Below, piece after piece: positions 44,150 to 56,055 of a stretch of 60,000 bases of DNA. This stretch comes from Phoronis australis (taxonomy: Eukaryota > Phoronida > Phoronidae), in NCBI GenBank assembly GCA_002633005.1, contig NMRA01000563.1:126001-186000 (forward strand). The letters are read 5' to 3'. Position 1 is the stretch's first letter, and every line of letters starts with the position of its first letter. A program made the position numbers and the translations under genes. The notes below the pieces were generated by a model, which did no database searches, had not been told where the DNA came from, and saw only the letters and a list, made by a program, of their open reading frames with translations.

Positions 44150-46075
44150 GATTTCCATTGGAAATTCTCTGCGGCCAAAATATGGAGCAGATTTTCTAAA
44201 GAATCTGATGCAGGAACTTGACTGTATTTACACGAATCCGACTACGCGGTCAGTGGAGACTGGACTGAGATAGGCCATCATAAACGTATCCCCATTCTAC
44301 TCGCCCGCAGTCGCTTCCATATTATTGTACGGCTGACTCGACATTGGACCTTACAACAAAAATAAGCTTTAATCATTTTAAGACGCTCGGAACGCGAAAA
44401 CTCGTAAAAATAACTTTTAAACAGATCGTGGCGAATCCTTTTCTGGGGGATGCTAACGTGAGAAATATTCGCTTTGAATATTGTAAGAATTTCTAGAAAT
44501 ATTCACTATTTTTGAAGCACAGACAAAATATAAACTCTTTCACCCCAATGCAGATTTCAAATACTCCCCCTTGATGACATGTATATGCGCACATGCACAA
44601 GCATAATCGCCATTATTTTGTTTACATCAAGGTCAAAGGTTACATTTTCCAGTTGAGGGAAATGTGCTACGTCTACGTCTTTCCATACCGAACAAAAAGA
44701 CGTGCTTTGCCTTGTGGAAAAAAATCAGACGACCGTAAAAATAACTAGTGAGCAGTTTGACTTGTATTTCAGTGGCAGAGAACCACCTTGAATAATGCAA
44801 TTTAATATGTTTTTCCGCGTTATCTAGGTTGTTACGTCGCAACTAGTCTTGATGACGTTTAAGAACAATGGTAGGATGATGATTTACAAACCGAGCCATT
44901 ATATTACCATGGTTACAGGTATAAAAAATCCACGTCTTTTGTCAAAAAACCTTTTTAGATTACTTCTCTAACCGTTATAAAATTGGTCTCTTGTTGCTCC
45001 TTCTCATACTAGAAATGACAGTTCGTTGGTTCGACCAAGCTCGTCATGTTGCACGTCACGGCAGGTTAGATTACGTCATCGAAGCAGTAATGTTCTATTA
45101 CAACCAATTTCAATTCAAACTAAGGATAAAAAACCGATGAAGAATAATATGTGTGCGAAGAAAACTGTTTTTTTTTTACACCAGAACATGATTCATTGCG
45201 CCTTTAATTGGATGAGCAATGATGAGTGACATTGTAGTAATGCTGTTCTTTATTGTGTCGGTAGATAGGTATATTATCGGACAGATGTTTTGCATCGTCG
45301 GTTTTATTATCACTATATAACACGATTTTAGTGAAATCCTTATGAGAGCCACTGAGACGATCAGTGCTGTAGTGGTAAAATTAGAGGTAAGTAGGCGCCC
45401 AAAGCCCATCGTATCACCTTGAGCACTGAACATAACTTACTGTGCGTAGGCGCTACGTTCGAATGCCAAAAGGTGGTTGGCTGCGCCTACATGCGGCTAC
45501 GCCCCACTAAAGCACTGGAGACGATGCTTGTAGAAACACTACAACCGGACAGGTCAATAAATTTTGCATAATTGTAATTAAAGGATGTATTTACATAGAT
45601 CACGTGCACGTCAATTTAGTCTCTGGTGACATTAAACTCGTAAAATGATGAAAACCTAATTAATTTCAGTTGAATTTGAGATGAGAATCAATTGATAATG
45701 TTAACAAAATCCGATTCCATCTCTGGATTTGCATCAAACTAAATCTGATTGAGATAAATGAAAATTTTAATTAATGTTAAGTTGCACATAAACCGTCGTG
45801 ACCACGAGAACTCTATAAAATAAAACATGTCTTTCGGCGTTCAATTTTCAGTATTGTGGTCTTGTATGACACATGTATGGGAAATCACAATACCAATGAT
45901 GTGGTGAAGAGGTTCGCCAAATATGACTCATAATTTTGAAAATTGGAAACTGTGTTGATTTGAACATCCTTCTTTACTTTTTAAATCTGCTGGGTTGTAT
46001 AAATCTATACAAATGATAGGTGGCACTAATTTTAAAGAAATTTTCCAGAAGTGCACAAATAAGTCATGAGTGTTT
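44150..46075. other. No certain gene; one possible degraded SINE
   Basis: Near 45370-45465, TGCTGTAGTGGTAAAATTAG and GTTCGAATGCC resemble Pol III A and B boxes but lie about 80 bases apart, too far for an intact tRNA. Nothing else was supported. Confidence 0.25.
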
Positions 46076-46079
46076 TAGT

Positions 46080-46560
46080 CACCGGGTCAAAATTAGCAAT
46101 TTTAAGTTTGAAGGCAAAGTCTTGATAGAAGCTGGCAACCGAGCTAAAAATAAACTATAGCGAACTTCCTTTGAAACTTTGGGAGTCTCCAAGCTGAAAG
46201 ATGGACCGTTGTCATGGTAACCAGTTATTTTGCCAGTCAGCATCACAAATTTTATGTTTGTTGATAAATTCACGTTAGAAGCAAGCAACCTTCCCAAAAG
46301 TAGTTGGGTTCACTTATTGATGAAATTTAGAGATGTTGCGAAGCTGATTTATATATCGTTCCCATGGTAACCAGGTATTTTCACGATCAAGATCACCAAT
46401 TTTATACTAGATGTCAGTCATGTTAGAATGTAGGCAAACATGCTCAAACGTTATTGACCCTCCCCAAAAACTTAGGGCAGTTGTCAAACTTGAACGTGCT
46501 CTGTTGCCATGGTAACCACGTATTTTGGAATTACAAGAGTAGAGTAACTTGTACACGACA
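46080..46560. repeat. About 147-bp tandem repeat, 3 copies
   Basis: CATGGTAACC recurs at 46213, 46363 and 46508. Each unit also carries a TTAGAAGC-like block and a CCTCCCCAAAA-like block. The blocks resemble the terminus of the neighbouring 46410-48608 element. Confidence 0.65.
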
Positions 46561-48608
46561 AATACTAACGAAATTTTAAAGAATGTAAACTCTTATTTTT
46601 CTACCAAATATTATCATAAGGATCAAGACACTTTTGACAAACCGAAAATGGTTGCCAAGCCAACTCCTGTAGCCAAACTTGGAAATAGTCTTGTTAAAAC
46701 AACACGAATGAAAGCTGCGTACACCTAATGCAGTAGCTTTGCATCAATTAATAACTAACCCTAAGACTGGTATGTTAAAATTTATAAGCAGTTGTCATGA
46801 CCACTACTACAAATAATCATGTTCACTGCTTCTTCAACAACATAAAATGCTTACAACCGAATGAATAAAGCAAATACTTCAGGTTGGCTTTGTCAAAGGT
46901 ATGTCATAAATACTAATGCCTGTAATATAATTCTCAAATCCAATAAAGGGTTACCATGACAACGGATATGCATATTCATCATAAGCTTTCAAAGTAAGGC
47001 CGGTAGCATCACTATAACGTGTTTACATTGTTTTTATGCATAGAAGCACAGGATTCTTTTTAGATTAGTTTTTGTCGTAAAATTTGCATTCTTTCCAAGA
47101 TTTTTTTGCATTCTATTATAAAAAGAAGTTCATAATTTGTTCATATGTGTTATAATTGTAAATATTTTCTGCAACAAAATTTCGTGGCGTAGTCTTGTCT
47201 TTGTTTTTATTACATATGCAGTTTAGGTAGTGGTAATATCAGTCATTTTTACTGTATTCCTTTTTAAAATATGTGAAAATGGTTCTATTGCACAAATTCA
47301 CAATGGTTGAAATTTTAAGAAAATGTATCAAGTAATTCGGCATAAAAAGACTTTTTCCATATTCCCAAAATACTCATATTGCCTACTACAGCTTCTCCAA
47401 CGCCCACTTCAATTGTTCTTAAACATGATTAGATTCATCATTTGTTCTTCATATCAGAATTAACAATAAACACGATACTATTCTCTTTCGATTTTAGTTC
47501 TTGGTTTTTCGATACTTGGTAATAGTGCTGTCCTTGAGGTTAGGTGTGCCTCTAGTGTAAATAAAATACCGGGGTCACAAATTACCAATGTACTAGATTG
47601 AAATAAATTACTTTGTAAAAACATCAAGCCCAATGTATAGGTCTTCTGATTTAACATCTGTAGTTCGTCATACAAAACACGTTCAACAACTTCGAACTTG
47701 TCAGCGCATACTGGCTTATATTCGAATAAAAGGCTATCTAATTTTAAAGATTTTTAGAAACACATTATTTCGACCTATGCGATCTTTTGTAACATATGCA
47801 ACAAGTGCTGTTTTGTGTATTCACTTAATTCAAGATTTTCTTGGAATGGTTTTAGTCAGTCAATGCTTTATTAATTGTAACTGTACATATCATAGCTAAT
47901 TGACAGAAAAAATATCGACTGGCCTTATATGCTAAGAAATGCCAGATGACATTAAAGACAAGGTTATAGCCTTACATTGCGTATCATCGCATTTTTCAGT
48001 ATTCCCAGAAAATAAACTATTTCTACTGTACTGGGAAATTTAGCAATAGGCTGGAATCTTCATTTTCTTTTTTTCGTACAGCTAAAAGGCAAGGTTTCAC
48101 TTGAATCTTCAGAAAATGTGTACTGTTTTCTCAGTAAATCACTTAGTTTTGAAAGCGCAAACCCTCGTCGGACACACAGCCAAATAAGCGGGTAATACAA
48201 ATTGCGTGAGTTGGGGGTACCATCAGTAATTTTTTAACATGATAGCGGTTGATCATTTGAGATACGCAAGAGACATGAGACTAAATAACAACTTGTGAAT
48301 TATGCAGTGAAATCAGGAATCACAAGTTTACTGACAAATCCCAATGCGAATCCAACTAAATCATGTAAATCGAATGTGACAGTAAGAGATAATTAAGCTT
48401 AGCAGTTTAAATAATCGCCAATTTAAACAAGTAGTCATATCAATCACAAGTTGTTCTCTGTATGTGACCCTGCCTTTCACTGACTAATAGAAACCATGTT
48501 GGCCAGCAATGAGAGTGGCTTGGCAACCCCCACCCCAAACAGTGGTCAGTTATAGTTTTGGGCGATTGGGGTATGTGTACGTTGTTTGCTTCTAACATGA
48601 CTTTGCCA
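46410..48608 (-). mobile_element. About 2.2-kb non-autonomous element (copy 1)
   Basis: The right terminus 48510-48608 (GGCTTGGCAACCCC through CTAACATGACTTTGCCA) equals the terminus of the copy at 56056-57644. The left terminus near 46410-46500 (GTCATGTTAGAATGTAGGCA) is a degraded inverse. Interior blocks near 47500-47640, 47706-47790 and 47890-48060 recur in reverse order and orientation in the other copy. No transposase frame was found. Confidence 0.65.
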
Positions 48609-48639
48609 TCAAAACTTTTCTTAAAAGATTTACCAAGTT

Positions 48640-49720
48640 TGGCTGGCTGACTATCTAAAGTAGTCCACACAGTACATCGTCCTAGCCGCCGTGAAGGGGC
48701 GGGGCCGATATGCTGTGAACCGGCGATTGTCTGGCCTATGTTGAAGTTATTATTGTCGTTGGCTTCCATTCACTCATAACTTTAACAAGTTTATTAACAG
48801 TTACAAAAGCACAAAAGGCATCTCTCCCATGTTAAGTTTGCTTTTGGTGAAGACAGAGGGAAACAGGTATTTATTGCGAATTCTCGTGTCAGTGATATTT
48901 TATCCCTGTAAAAAGGCTTAGGACATGAAAGTTTCCAATAATTAATACAGGCCGCGACAGTAGCGATTTTGGCAGCATGCATCATCGTGAATTGCGAAAA
49001 ATTCTTAAAATGTAACACGTTTACAAAAAATATCACTGTTAGTATTGGGTGGTAAACGCCTTGCGCGTGACTGTACACTACTCGTAGACTTAACGCAATT
49101 TCGCCTCACCCTATTGAAACTTTTCAGTGAGCCGTGATCATCACTCGGTGTTAATTATAAGGTTGGTTGGCCCTGCTATGTTGGTTGAACAAAACTAATT
49201 CATGAGTATATTGCTGCACTGTGTGGCCTTTATGTCTTATTTAATGAGACAAAGTAGTCAGCTTTTGAAATCAACCCCCAGACAGAAAAGCATCCTGAAA
49301 TATTTATCAGGCGCTGCCCTCTGGTATGCTGATGTCGTATAAACAGACTTGCACGAACAGTAAGTTTTAACAATATACTGAATGAGAAACCCGCGTGATT
49401 AAATACATTTCTCTTTACCAAGGGACTGTGTAGTCCGGCAGTCACTGTTTGCAAAAGCCACGCATGGCTGAACACATTCACCGGTATCCGAGACAGAAGA
49501 ATCTAGATTCCAATCTACCGCAGCTACCAAATCAGCTAAACACATAGATTTGTTCTTAGCAGCTACCACCCGATTCGAATCTCTTCTGACTTGTGACGCG
49601 ACGTATAAACAAAGATACTATATCCCAACTTTAAAATCTTTGGTATAAATGACGTCAAGTAGATAAACTTAGCAACGAAGACCGGCGGCCCTCCTAACAA
49701 GGGCCACAGATTGGTCACCT
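48640..49720. other. No gene recognised
   Basis: Short minus frames (48794-49078, 49230-49481) show no domain or signal. Confidence 0.3.
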
Positions 49721-49726
49721 CTAGAT

Positions 49727-49769
49727 AGTGACCACCGTCTCTACCTGCCAGCTAGAGACGGTGGTCACT
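49727..49769. repeat. Perfect 17-bp-arm hairpin
   Basis: AGTGACCACCGTCTCTA (49727-49743), loop CCTGCCAGC, then the exact complement TAGAGACGGTGGTCACT (49753-49769). A related hairpin with arms beginning AGTGATGACC lies at 55299. Confidence 0.9.
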
Positions 49770-50097
49770 GTCAAGGTCACCTCAATAATATACTTGTCTT
49801 TTAGTACAACGTTGGTGTCCGTTCTGTAACGAAAGCACCTCTGTGATCTCACTACGCGTGATTGAGCATGGTTACAAACCACATCCTACATACCCTACAT
49901 TTATTTTCGTATTTTACCGCTGATAGGATGCGTAGAGTCAGAAGTTGTTAGATCCGGAATAATTTATTATCCAGCGAATAACATAATGACAAACAAAAGC
50001 TGTTTTATGTTGTCTCTGCAGCCATTTTAAAATGCTAAAGAAAGCGACAAACAGAATAGTCAATTCCAAATAACAATTTTATTCAGTGCATAACTTC

Positions 50098-50548
50098 GCT
50101 GGTTCCCTGCGTTTGCTTGTCGAATTCTCAACAGGTAGCGCTTTACGTAAACAAACTGGCATGGCTGTGTGGTCTGTTGTAGTGAGAAATCGGTGCTTAA
50201 TTTATGTTCAAGAAATGTGAACGTGGAGAAAGTTGTGGTTGTTCCTTTTCGGAGTGCATTTTTACGTTGCTGTCCTGTATTCACACAGTGCGAATAATAC
50301 ACCGGTTAAATCGGACAGATGTGTGTGCATTTTGCTTCAAGAAAGCGGCTATTGAACATTACTGCAGAAACCTACTGTTTCGTCACTTGCATGTCACGAT
50401 TAAACATCGTTCACATTCTGCCATTTTCTCTCTTTGTTGTAAAGCTAACCAATGACTGCCGAGGTTACATCAACCAGTGACAAAACGCGTGCTACTGAAT
50501 AATACCTGCGTGTTATCTACCCCTTAGCGGACACGCAGGGAACCATCG
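50098..50548 (+). mobile_element. 451-bp MITE with CGCTGGTTCCCTGCGT termini
   Basis: CGCTGGTTCCCTGCGT (50098-50113) and ACGCAGGGAACCATCG (50533-50548) are inverted at 15 of 16 positions. A diverged copy lies at 6713-7092 and a bare pair of termini at 41831-41876. The short frames inside have no domain. Confidence 0.8.
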
Positions 50549-50775
50549 AGTACAGTCACACGAAACCGACTGCAGGAACGGCTACTGAACGCCCAAACTT
50601 TCCTATTGTCTACCTAAATGTCTTTCTTCAGATTGCAGTTGAAATAGTAGATCACTAGTGTAAGTGGCACCACAAACACAAATATATGAGTACCGTACGG
50701 TATATATAAAATAAAACATTTTATACCACAATATTAGCGTCAAATGGCAGATACAACCGTGTAATAACCCATAAA

Positions 50776-50797
50776 GTTATCTCACTAGTGAGATAAC
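50776..50797. repeat. Perfect 22-bp palindrome
   Basis: GTTATCTCACT followed directly by its exact complement AGTGAGATAAC, lying 13 bases from the 3' end of the tRNA-like unit at 50811-50877. Confidence 0.9.
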
Positions 50798-50810
50798 GAT
50801 TTGGCGGGAA

Positions 50811-50877
50811 ACCGAGGACGGGGTCGAACCCGGGACCCTAATGTTGCTGGTCTCCGACTTTACCACTACACCACGGA
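50811..50877 (-). pseudogene. tRNA-like sequence (SINE head)
   Basis: On the minus strand: TCCGTGGTGTAGTGGTAAAG (acceptor 5' side plus box A), then box B GGGTTCGACCCCG and CCTCGGT as the acceptor 3' side (5 of 7 pairs). The first 16 bases are identical to the tRNA-like unit at 38941-38956, but box B and the middle differ. A well-formed anticodon arm is not seen. Confidence 0.5.
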
Positions 50878-50899
50878 GCGACTGACGTCATCAAGAATG

Positions 50900-51430
50900 A
50901 AAATAGAATACTTAAATGAGCACGCGCAATAATCGCACGTTCAACAAACCGCATTGTACTGTACTTATACGCTACGAAAAATAAGACACATAATTTCCAT
51001 AAAAATGATATCTTAATTCAGTGAAATTTTTCTCTCATGTCCTATTACTTGTAAATCACCAATCTCCAGTTTGAATGCAGGTATCGTGTCGTCAGGATCT
51101 TTGACTTGAGAATTATATTCAGTTACCAGTGGTAACCTACTTTAGCAGACGATAATTTCCCGGTCGAAGCTTAGCGCGTAAAAAACGTGTTTTAAGCTAT
51201 AATAGTTGCTTAACCTTAATTTAGAGATTCACTTCATTTCTATTTTGTTTAAATTTCCAATTGGTTTTGAGTACATGTATAAGTATTATTTGACAAAAAT
51301 AGCTCGGCTTTTCTTGAAAGGTCACGACCTCCGACCCCGGGCCTCTGACATAGAAAGTAGTTACAAAGCCGAGGCGAGTAGAGAAAGGTAGATCGATTCA
51401 TTGCAATGTTTCTCGTTTAGTTAGTGGTAT
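50900..51430. other. No gene recognised
   Basis: No splice-bounded open segment or repeat was recognised. Confidence 0.3.
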
Positions 51431-51432
51431 AA

Positions 51433-51596
51433 ATAGATTATTACATGTTCTCAGTCGTTATCCCCCTTATCTAGAGCCCTCGTGGATTTTGTAGAATTAT
51501 CACCCTCGGGGCTAACGCCCCTCGGGCGATAATTCTCCAAAATCCACTCGGGCTCTAGATAACGGGGGATAACGACTTCGCCATGTAATAATCTAT
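51433..51596. mobile_element. 164-bp near-full-length foldback hairpin
   Basis: From TAGATTATTACATG at the left to CATGTAATAATCTA at the right the sequence folds on itself. Long arm blocks include GTCGTTATCCCCC, TTATCTAGAGCCC, GTGGATTTTG, AGAATTATC and CCTCGGGGC, with the loop TAAC. A few small bulges and mismatches interrupt the stem. Confidence 0.9.
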
Positions 51597-51929
51597 ATAT
51601 ACAAAACATTTCATAATAAAACAGTTGCTGTACTTCGATTAGACTTCAGTCATCCAAGACAAATAAATTTAAAATCATAAACGCTATCTTGTATGATACA
51701 TGAAACTAGAACAATGCCATTAAACACGAATATAAGGTTGCATATACAAGAGCGCAATTACAGAAGGAATTGTCATGGGAATTAATGTACTATAAAACGT
51801 TGTAAAATTTAATAAAATACATAGGTATTACAACATATGGACATTATAATGTCAACAAACTTTCGTATTGTATACATAAATGTCATATGTGTACGTATAT
51901 CAATAACGTCGTGCAGAAACTTGGCACGT

Positions 51930-52257
51930 ATGAAGCGCCAAAGGGTTCTTAAACGAGTACATTTCTACGCGTTAGAATGTGCTTTATCTCTGTGTACTTT
52001 TGCTTAATCTACCCATGCTTTTAATCAGTTTATGTCGTCCAATCAGGCACGTGCTCTCAAATTAACTCATTAAGAGCCAAACGATGATGGTTTAAGAACT
52101 ACAAGTACGCGTAGATTAAGCAAAGGCACACATAAATTAAGCAAAAGTACACGTAGATTAAGCAAACTTACGCGTAGATTAAGCAAAACTACGCATTGAT
52201 TAAGCACATTTCAACGCGCAAAAAGTTACTCGTTTAAGAACCCTTTGGGGCTTCATA
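51930..52257. mobile_element. About 328-bp MITE with 31-bp inverted ends and internal tandem repeats
   Basis: TATGAAGCGCCAAAGGGTTC (left) and its inverse at 52222-52257 match at all but one of about 31 positions, with TA at both borders consistent with a TA target. The interior right half carries about five units of ACGCGTAGATTAAGCAAA(A)-type sequence, 20-21 bp long. Confidence 0.85.
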
Positions 52258-52821
52258 GACACGTACATGCACAGCGCTAGACATCATTTTAGCTTTACAT
52301 CCAGGTTCACCTATGCATTCCAACCAGAATACGTCGGACATTTTGATAGCCTACTAAGAAGTAACTCTCGAACTGAAGTTCGCACGAGCGCAGATAACGT
52401 TGCTAATACCTCCGAGTAGCCTCGTTAGTCTACGTTCCGTCATTCAGCGTACAGTTGGCTTCGTGTAAACTGAAAATACAGTCAAGTTCCTGATAGCATT
52501 GACTTCCTTACTTGGAAAGTTGACTAACCTGATAGGTGTCGTTACTTTCGCATTTAAAAAAGGCTGTAGAGAATATGTAAAAACCGCTTGTTTGTTATTT
52601 TGTTATTATTCTGAAAATAATGGATTATTCCAAGTATCCTGTAAGCAGTATAATGATAACGTTTGCATCAGTGTTGCGCATATGCTACGAACTAATGCCA
52701 GCGCAGTATACGAGTGAGCTTATAGATGTGTTTGTCTTTAATTGACCTATCGCCAGGATTTTGAGTGGCGGCTTAACTGACCATTTAGAACGCAGCATTA
52801 TTGACACACCTTCGTTTCCAA

Positions 52822-52832
52822 GCCGCCATTTT
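52822..52832 (-). promoter_or_regulatory. YY1-like motif (AAAATGGCGGC)
   Basis: AAAATGGCGGC on the minus strand equals the consensus for the YY1 family. Its ATG opens MAAWKRR before a possible donor AAG|GTGTGT. It could mark a promoter, but no gene was traced from it. Confidence 0.3.
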
Positions 52833-53396
52833 ACCTGACAAACAACACGTTGCTGGGTAAAACTTATTGCTTGTTAGTCGACATTACGCAAGGGGGGCGG
52901 AGCTTGCGATAGGCTAATTAAAAGTAAAATACAACTATTGTGTGGGAAGACCTATCTGTGCCCTTGTTGGTAGGGCCAAACTTAGCTGTTAAATTACTCG
53001 ATAGCATTTTGTGGCCAGAATAGATCGGAGCCGCATAGTCTCTGCAGGGAACATGTTTAACTACCGAAGGGACACTAAAGGTTAATAAGAAAATACCCGA
53101 AGTCAGTGTTCTGGATGCCATGCATTCATCTTCTTAGCCAAATTTCAAAGGAGTCGAAGACAATTTTGTCTGTCAGAGTGTAGTCCAAAATGGGAGCCCG
53201 GAGCTCACCGCGTTGCATTTTCTTCAAAAAACGCCGGGACCTTTAAATGGGGGGGGGGGCTTGTAGCCGCTCGTTTAGTAGTCGATGGCGGCTGCTCACA
53301 ACGCATCATATGTACTTTCATCACGTTCTAACGCAGACATCCGTAGATATTAAAAGAATTTAGTTTTAATCTGCGTATTTGTACAGCGTCGATGAA

Positions 53397-53615
53397 ATGG
53401 TTCTTAATTGGAAACTGCCAGTCAAAGAGCTCTTCGCGTGGGGTTCATATATCCGCAGTTTGCCGGATACTAAAAGATCGGTTCTGTATGAATACCATTC
53501 AACATGTTCGTCAGTCATGAACGGAACAGACATCGACATGTCGCGGTTGTTGCTGCAGCCAGCTGAAGAACGCCCACGATGGTTAGCATTTACAATACTT
53601 CGTAATCAACACTAG
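53397..53615 (+). CDS. Possible short coding segment, 72 codons, unknown
   Basis: ATG in a good context (GAAATGG) opens MVLNWKLPVKELFAWGSYIR and ends ERPRWLAFTILRNQH then a stop. Composition is balanced and GC is higher than the surroundings. An acceptor-like TTTGTACAG lies just upstream (ending 53386), so it could be a terminal exon entered in phase 2. No family recognised, and no partner exon or polyadenylation signal was found. Confidence 0.3.
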   Translation: MVLNWKLPVKELFAWGSYIRSLPDTKRSVLYEYHSTCSSVMNGTDIDMSRLLLQPAEERPRWLAFTILRNQH

Positions 53616-53619
53616 CGTG

Positions 53620-54800
53620 TATCATCTTAACTTATCACCACATAGTTATCACAAACGGGTATACTAAAAAATTATAAGATTATCTTGCAATATCGGGAAT
53701 CAAAAGCATTGCCAAGGGAACACTCGTGTTTTTGATAACCAAGGATTTATTTGTGATACTTCCCCTACTCGTAAATTCGATAACCGACTCTTCGACGGGT
53801 TTTATTAGTGTTTCATCAGCAGTTGTCGAAGTGATTCGTCACTCGCCTACGGCAACCCTTGAGTTCTACTGTGAGAAGAAATGCAATACGAAATTCAAAA
53901 TATAGAAATACACCTCATCCTTGGAACATGTATTTGTGAGAGAATGTTGATTTTCAATCATATGTTATGCAACTGCAATCAGTAACTAAAGTCGCGGTCT
54001 CGCCACCATGGTGACTATAGTGTGCAGGTCTCGAATGCGCGTCTGTGGTCCAGTATGGAATTCCAAGCCAGATGTTAACGTGTACATGTTTTACACATTA
54101 ACGCGTTCAGGCTTGTCTCATTAGCGCGTTAATCTAAGATAAATGTTCGCGTCACTATGTTACGCGATCAAGGCTGGTAGGTCACGGAGTCCAAGAACGG
54201 GTTTATTACTTAGACATGATGTACACATCCGTGCTTAAATACGGCAAGTTGATCCTTTTATTCATGCTTAAATATTATTCAAAGACTGTCAGAAGCAGTG
54301 GAATCCGTAACTGTTGCCGTCTTGCTGACATATTGTCGTGAGAAAGTTGGCATCAATAATTCAATGAGAAATGCCCCCTAGAGAAGAATTCTGGGACTGG
54401 CCTATTAACGATGTGGTGAGCGGACAGTTTCATGACTGCTTTCAACATGTTTGACATTTCCTTTTTGAACCAGTCATGAAAAGCTGATGTCCTGATAAAT
54501 ATTGAACTAATAGAAGACTCAGAAGTCATAGCCATTTTCAGTAGATTTGGCCGATTTTGAATTTAATGACTGCTTTGTGCCTCTACTGCTGATGTATAGA
54601 TATAACAACGAATAACGGCGTGCACAACTCATTCAACCTGTTTGTCGAAGGTTAGAACCGGTGTATTGCAAATTACCACAGCTATAAGGACAGGCCCCTT
54701 TGTTGGCAAACTTTCGAAATGACGGTCTTGGTCTTTAGTCCTGGAAAAGCATGTAATCTGTATTTCAGGGTGTTAGGGCTATAGGCTTATCACTTTTTGG
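53620..54800. other. No gene; contains a dispersed repeat (54100-54365)
   Basis: 54100-54365 is the partner of 32510-32740. The rest is unassigned. Confidence 0.4.
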
Positions 54801-54807
54801 CTGAGGT

Positions 54808-54912
54808 GGATCTACGATTTCAGCGACATGGGTTATTGCACTAGACACGCCGGTAAGTGTTGGTCGTGCCTCCGAGGGGAGTTCAAACCCTCTGAACCAC
54901 TATAGTAGATCC
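54808..54912 (+). repeat. 105-bp stem-closed sequence with a box-B-like motif
   Basis: GGATCTAC (54808-54815) and GTAGATCC (54905-54912) are perfect inverted repeats closing a segment with AGTTCAAACCC, similar to a Pol III B box. Box A is not convincing. Possibly a degraded tRNA-derived repeat. Confidence 0.35.
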
Positions 54913-55298
54913 TCCACTGATTGATAACTGAGTTAAGCAGTGCTGATCACTCAACTTTTGGTTCGGGTGGTGAGTAGTTTACGCAGCTATGACGCGCTCC
55001 CCCATTCAAAATTCACAGCATTCTTTGGGGGTATTTAGATCACTCCCACAATCGCTGGTGTAGAGAAGTCAAGTCGCCCCATTGAGTTACTCAGGCAGCT
55101 TACACAATAGTTGTTGGGATATGTCAACTAAAGAAACAGCAATGGGCATTATTTCTCTTGCCTTCAGTTGTAGTTAACCGAGTTTTGCCTTTCAAACAAT
55201 GAAATAGTTCAATTTTCAGTGACTCAGTGATTTAAGTTTTATGGACCACAGTGTCTAAAATGGGCGGGAAACGTTGCCACGGACTGCAGGGAGCGCTT

Positions 55299-55337
55299 AG
55301 TGATGACCGCTGCCTGTTCGTGGTAGCGGTTATCACT
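55299..55337. repeat. 39-bp hairpin, 13-bp arms with one mismatch
   Basis: AGTGATGACCGCT, 13-base loop, AGCGGTTATCACT. Similar in size and start to the perfect hairpin at 49727-49769. Confidence 0.8.
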
Positions 55338-56055
55338 GACACCCGTCTTTGTTCTCCAATCACATAGCGTGTAATGACCTTATGTTGTTTACATGCTGCA
55401 ACAATCTTCGCTAAGGTGCGTTATATGTTCGTAACTGCATTTGAATGCCATGCTGAGACCGCTTGCTGAATAATTCAGCGAACGATTTCCATGTCCTGAC
55501 TGGTTTAGACACAGGCACTCGCTTTTAACATCAATGCAAATACGGCCAAAGCAGACAACCTCAAACTCGCCCCTAATTTTAAGTAAACCCTAATCCTAAA
55601 CGTATTCCCTTTCCCTCCGTCGGTGTGTTGTCGCAATCGGCGTAACAGGGACTAGAGAGCGTCCGTATATGTTAAGATTTGCGCGTAATCTGCTACTTAG
55701 TGTAACATGCATTCAGATCCAACACTGCGTATCAGGGAGCCCAGGCATTCGAACACCACGGTATTATCGTAGTATGAGAGTCACATGACTCATTGGGAAT
55801 ACCTCGTGTAGTTTCCTGACCTCAAATTTCTCCTCGGAGGTGAACTTTTTCTGCGCATGTACCGACTTCTGTCATGTGGCAAGTTATGGGACTTTCAATC
55901 TGGAGAATGATTGTCCGTATGGACTGAACTTTTCACTTGCTCATAGATCGTTCAACTCGGAGCTCAACATACAGTGGTATCTGGCTGTATTTTGACGATA
56001 GTCTTCATACAGCTAGCTGGCTGGCTAGCCAATTCTCGAACGAGTCTTCAGTCTG

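Noticed and set aside
45370-45465. tRNA gene with boxes TGCTGTAGTGG and GTTCGAATGCC
   Set aside because: The boxes are about 80 bases apart and no cloverleaf can be drawn; at most an old SINE.
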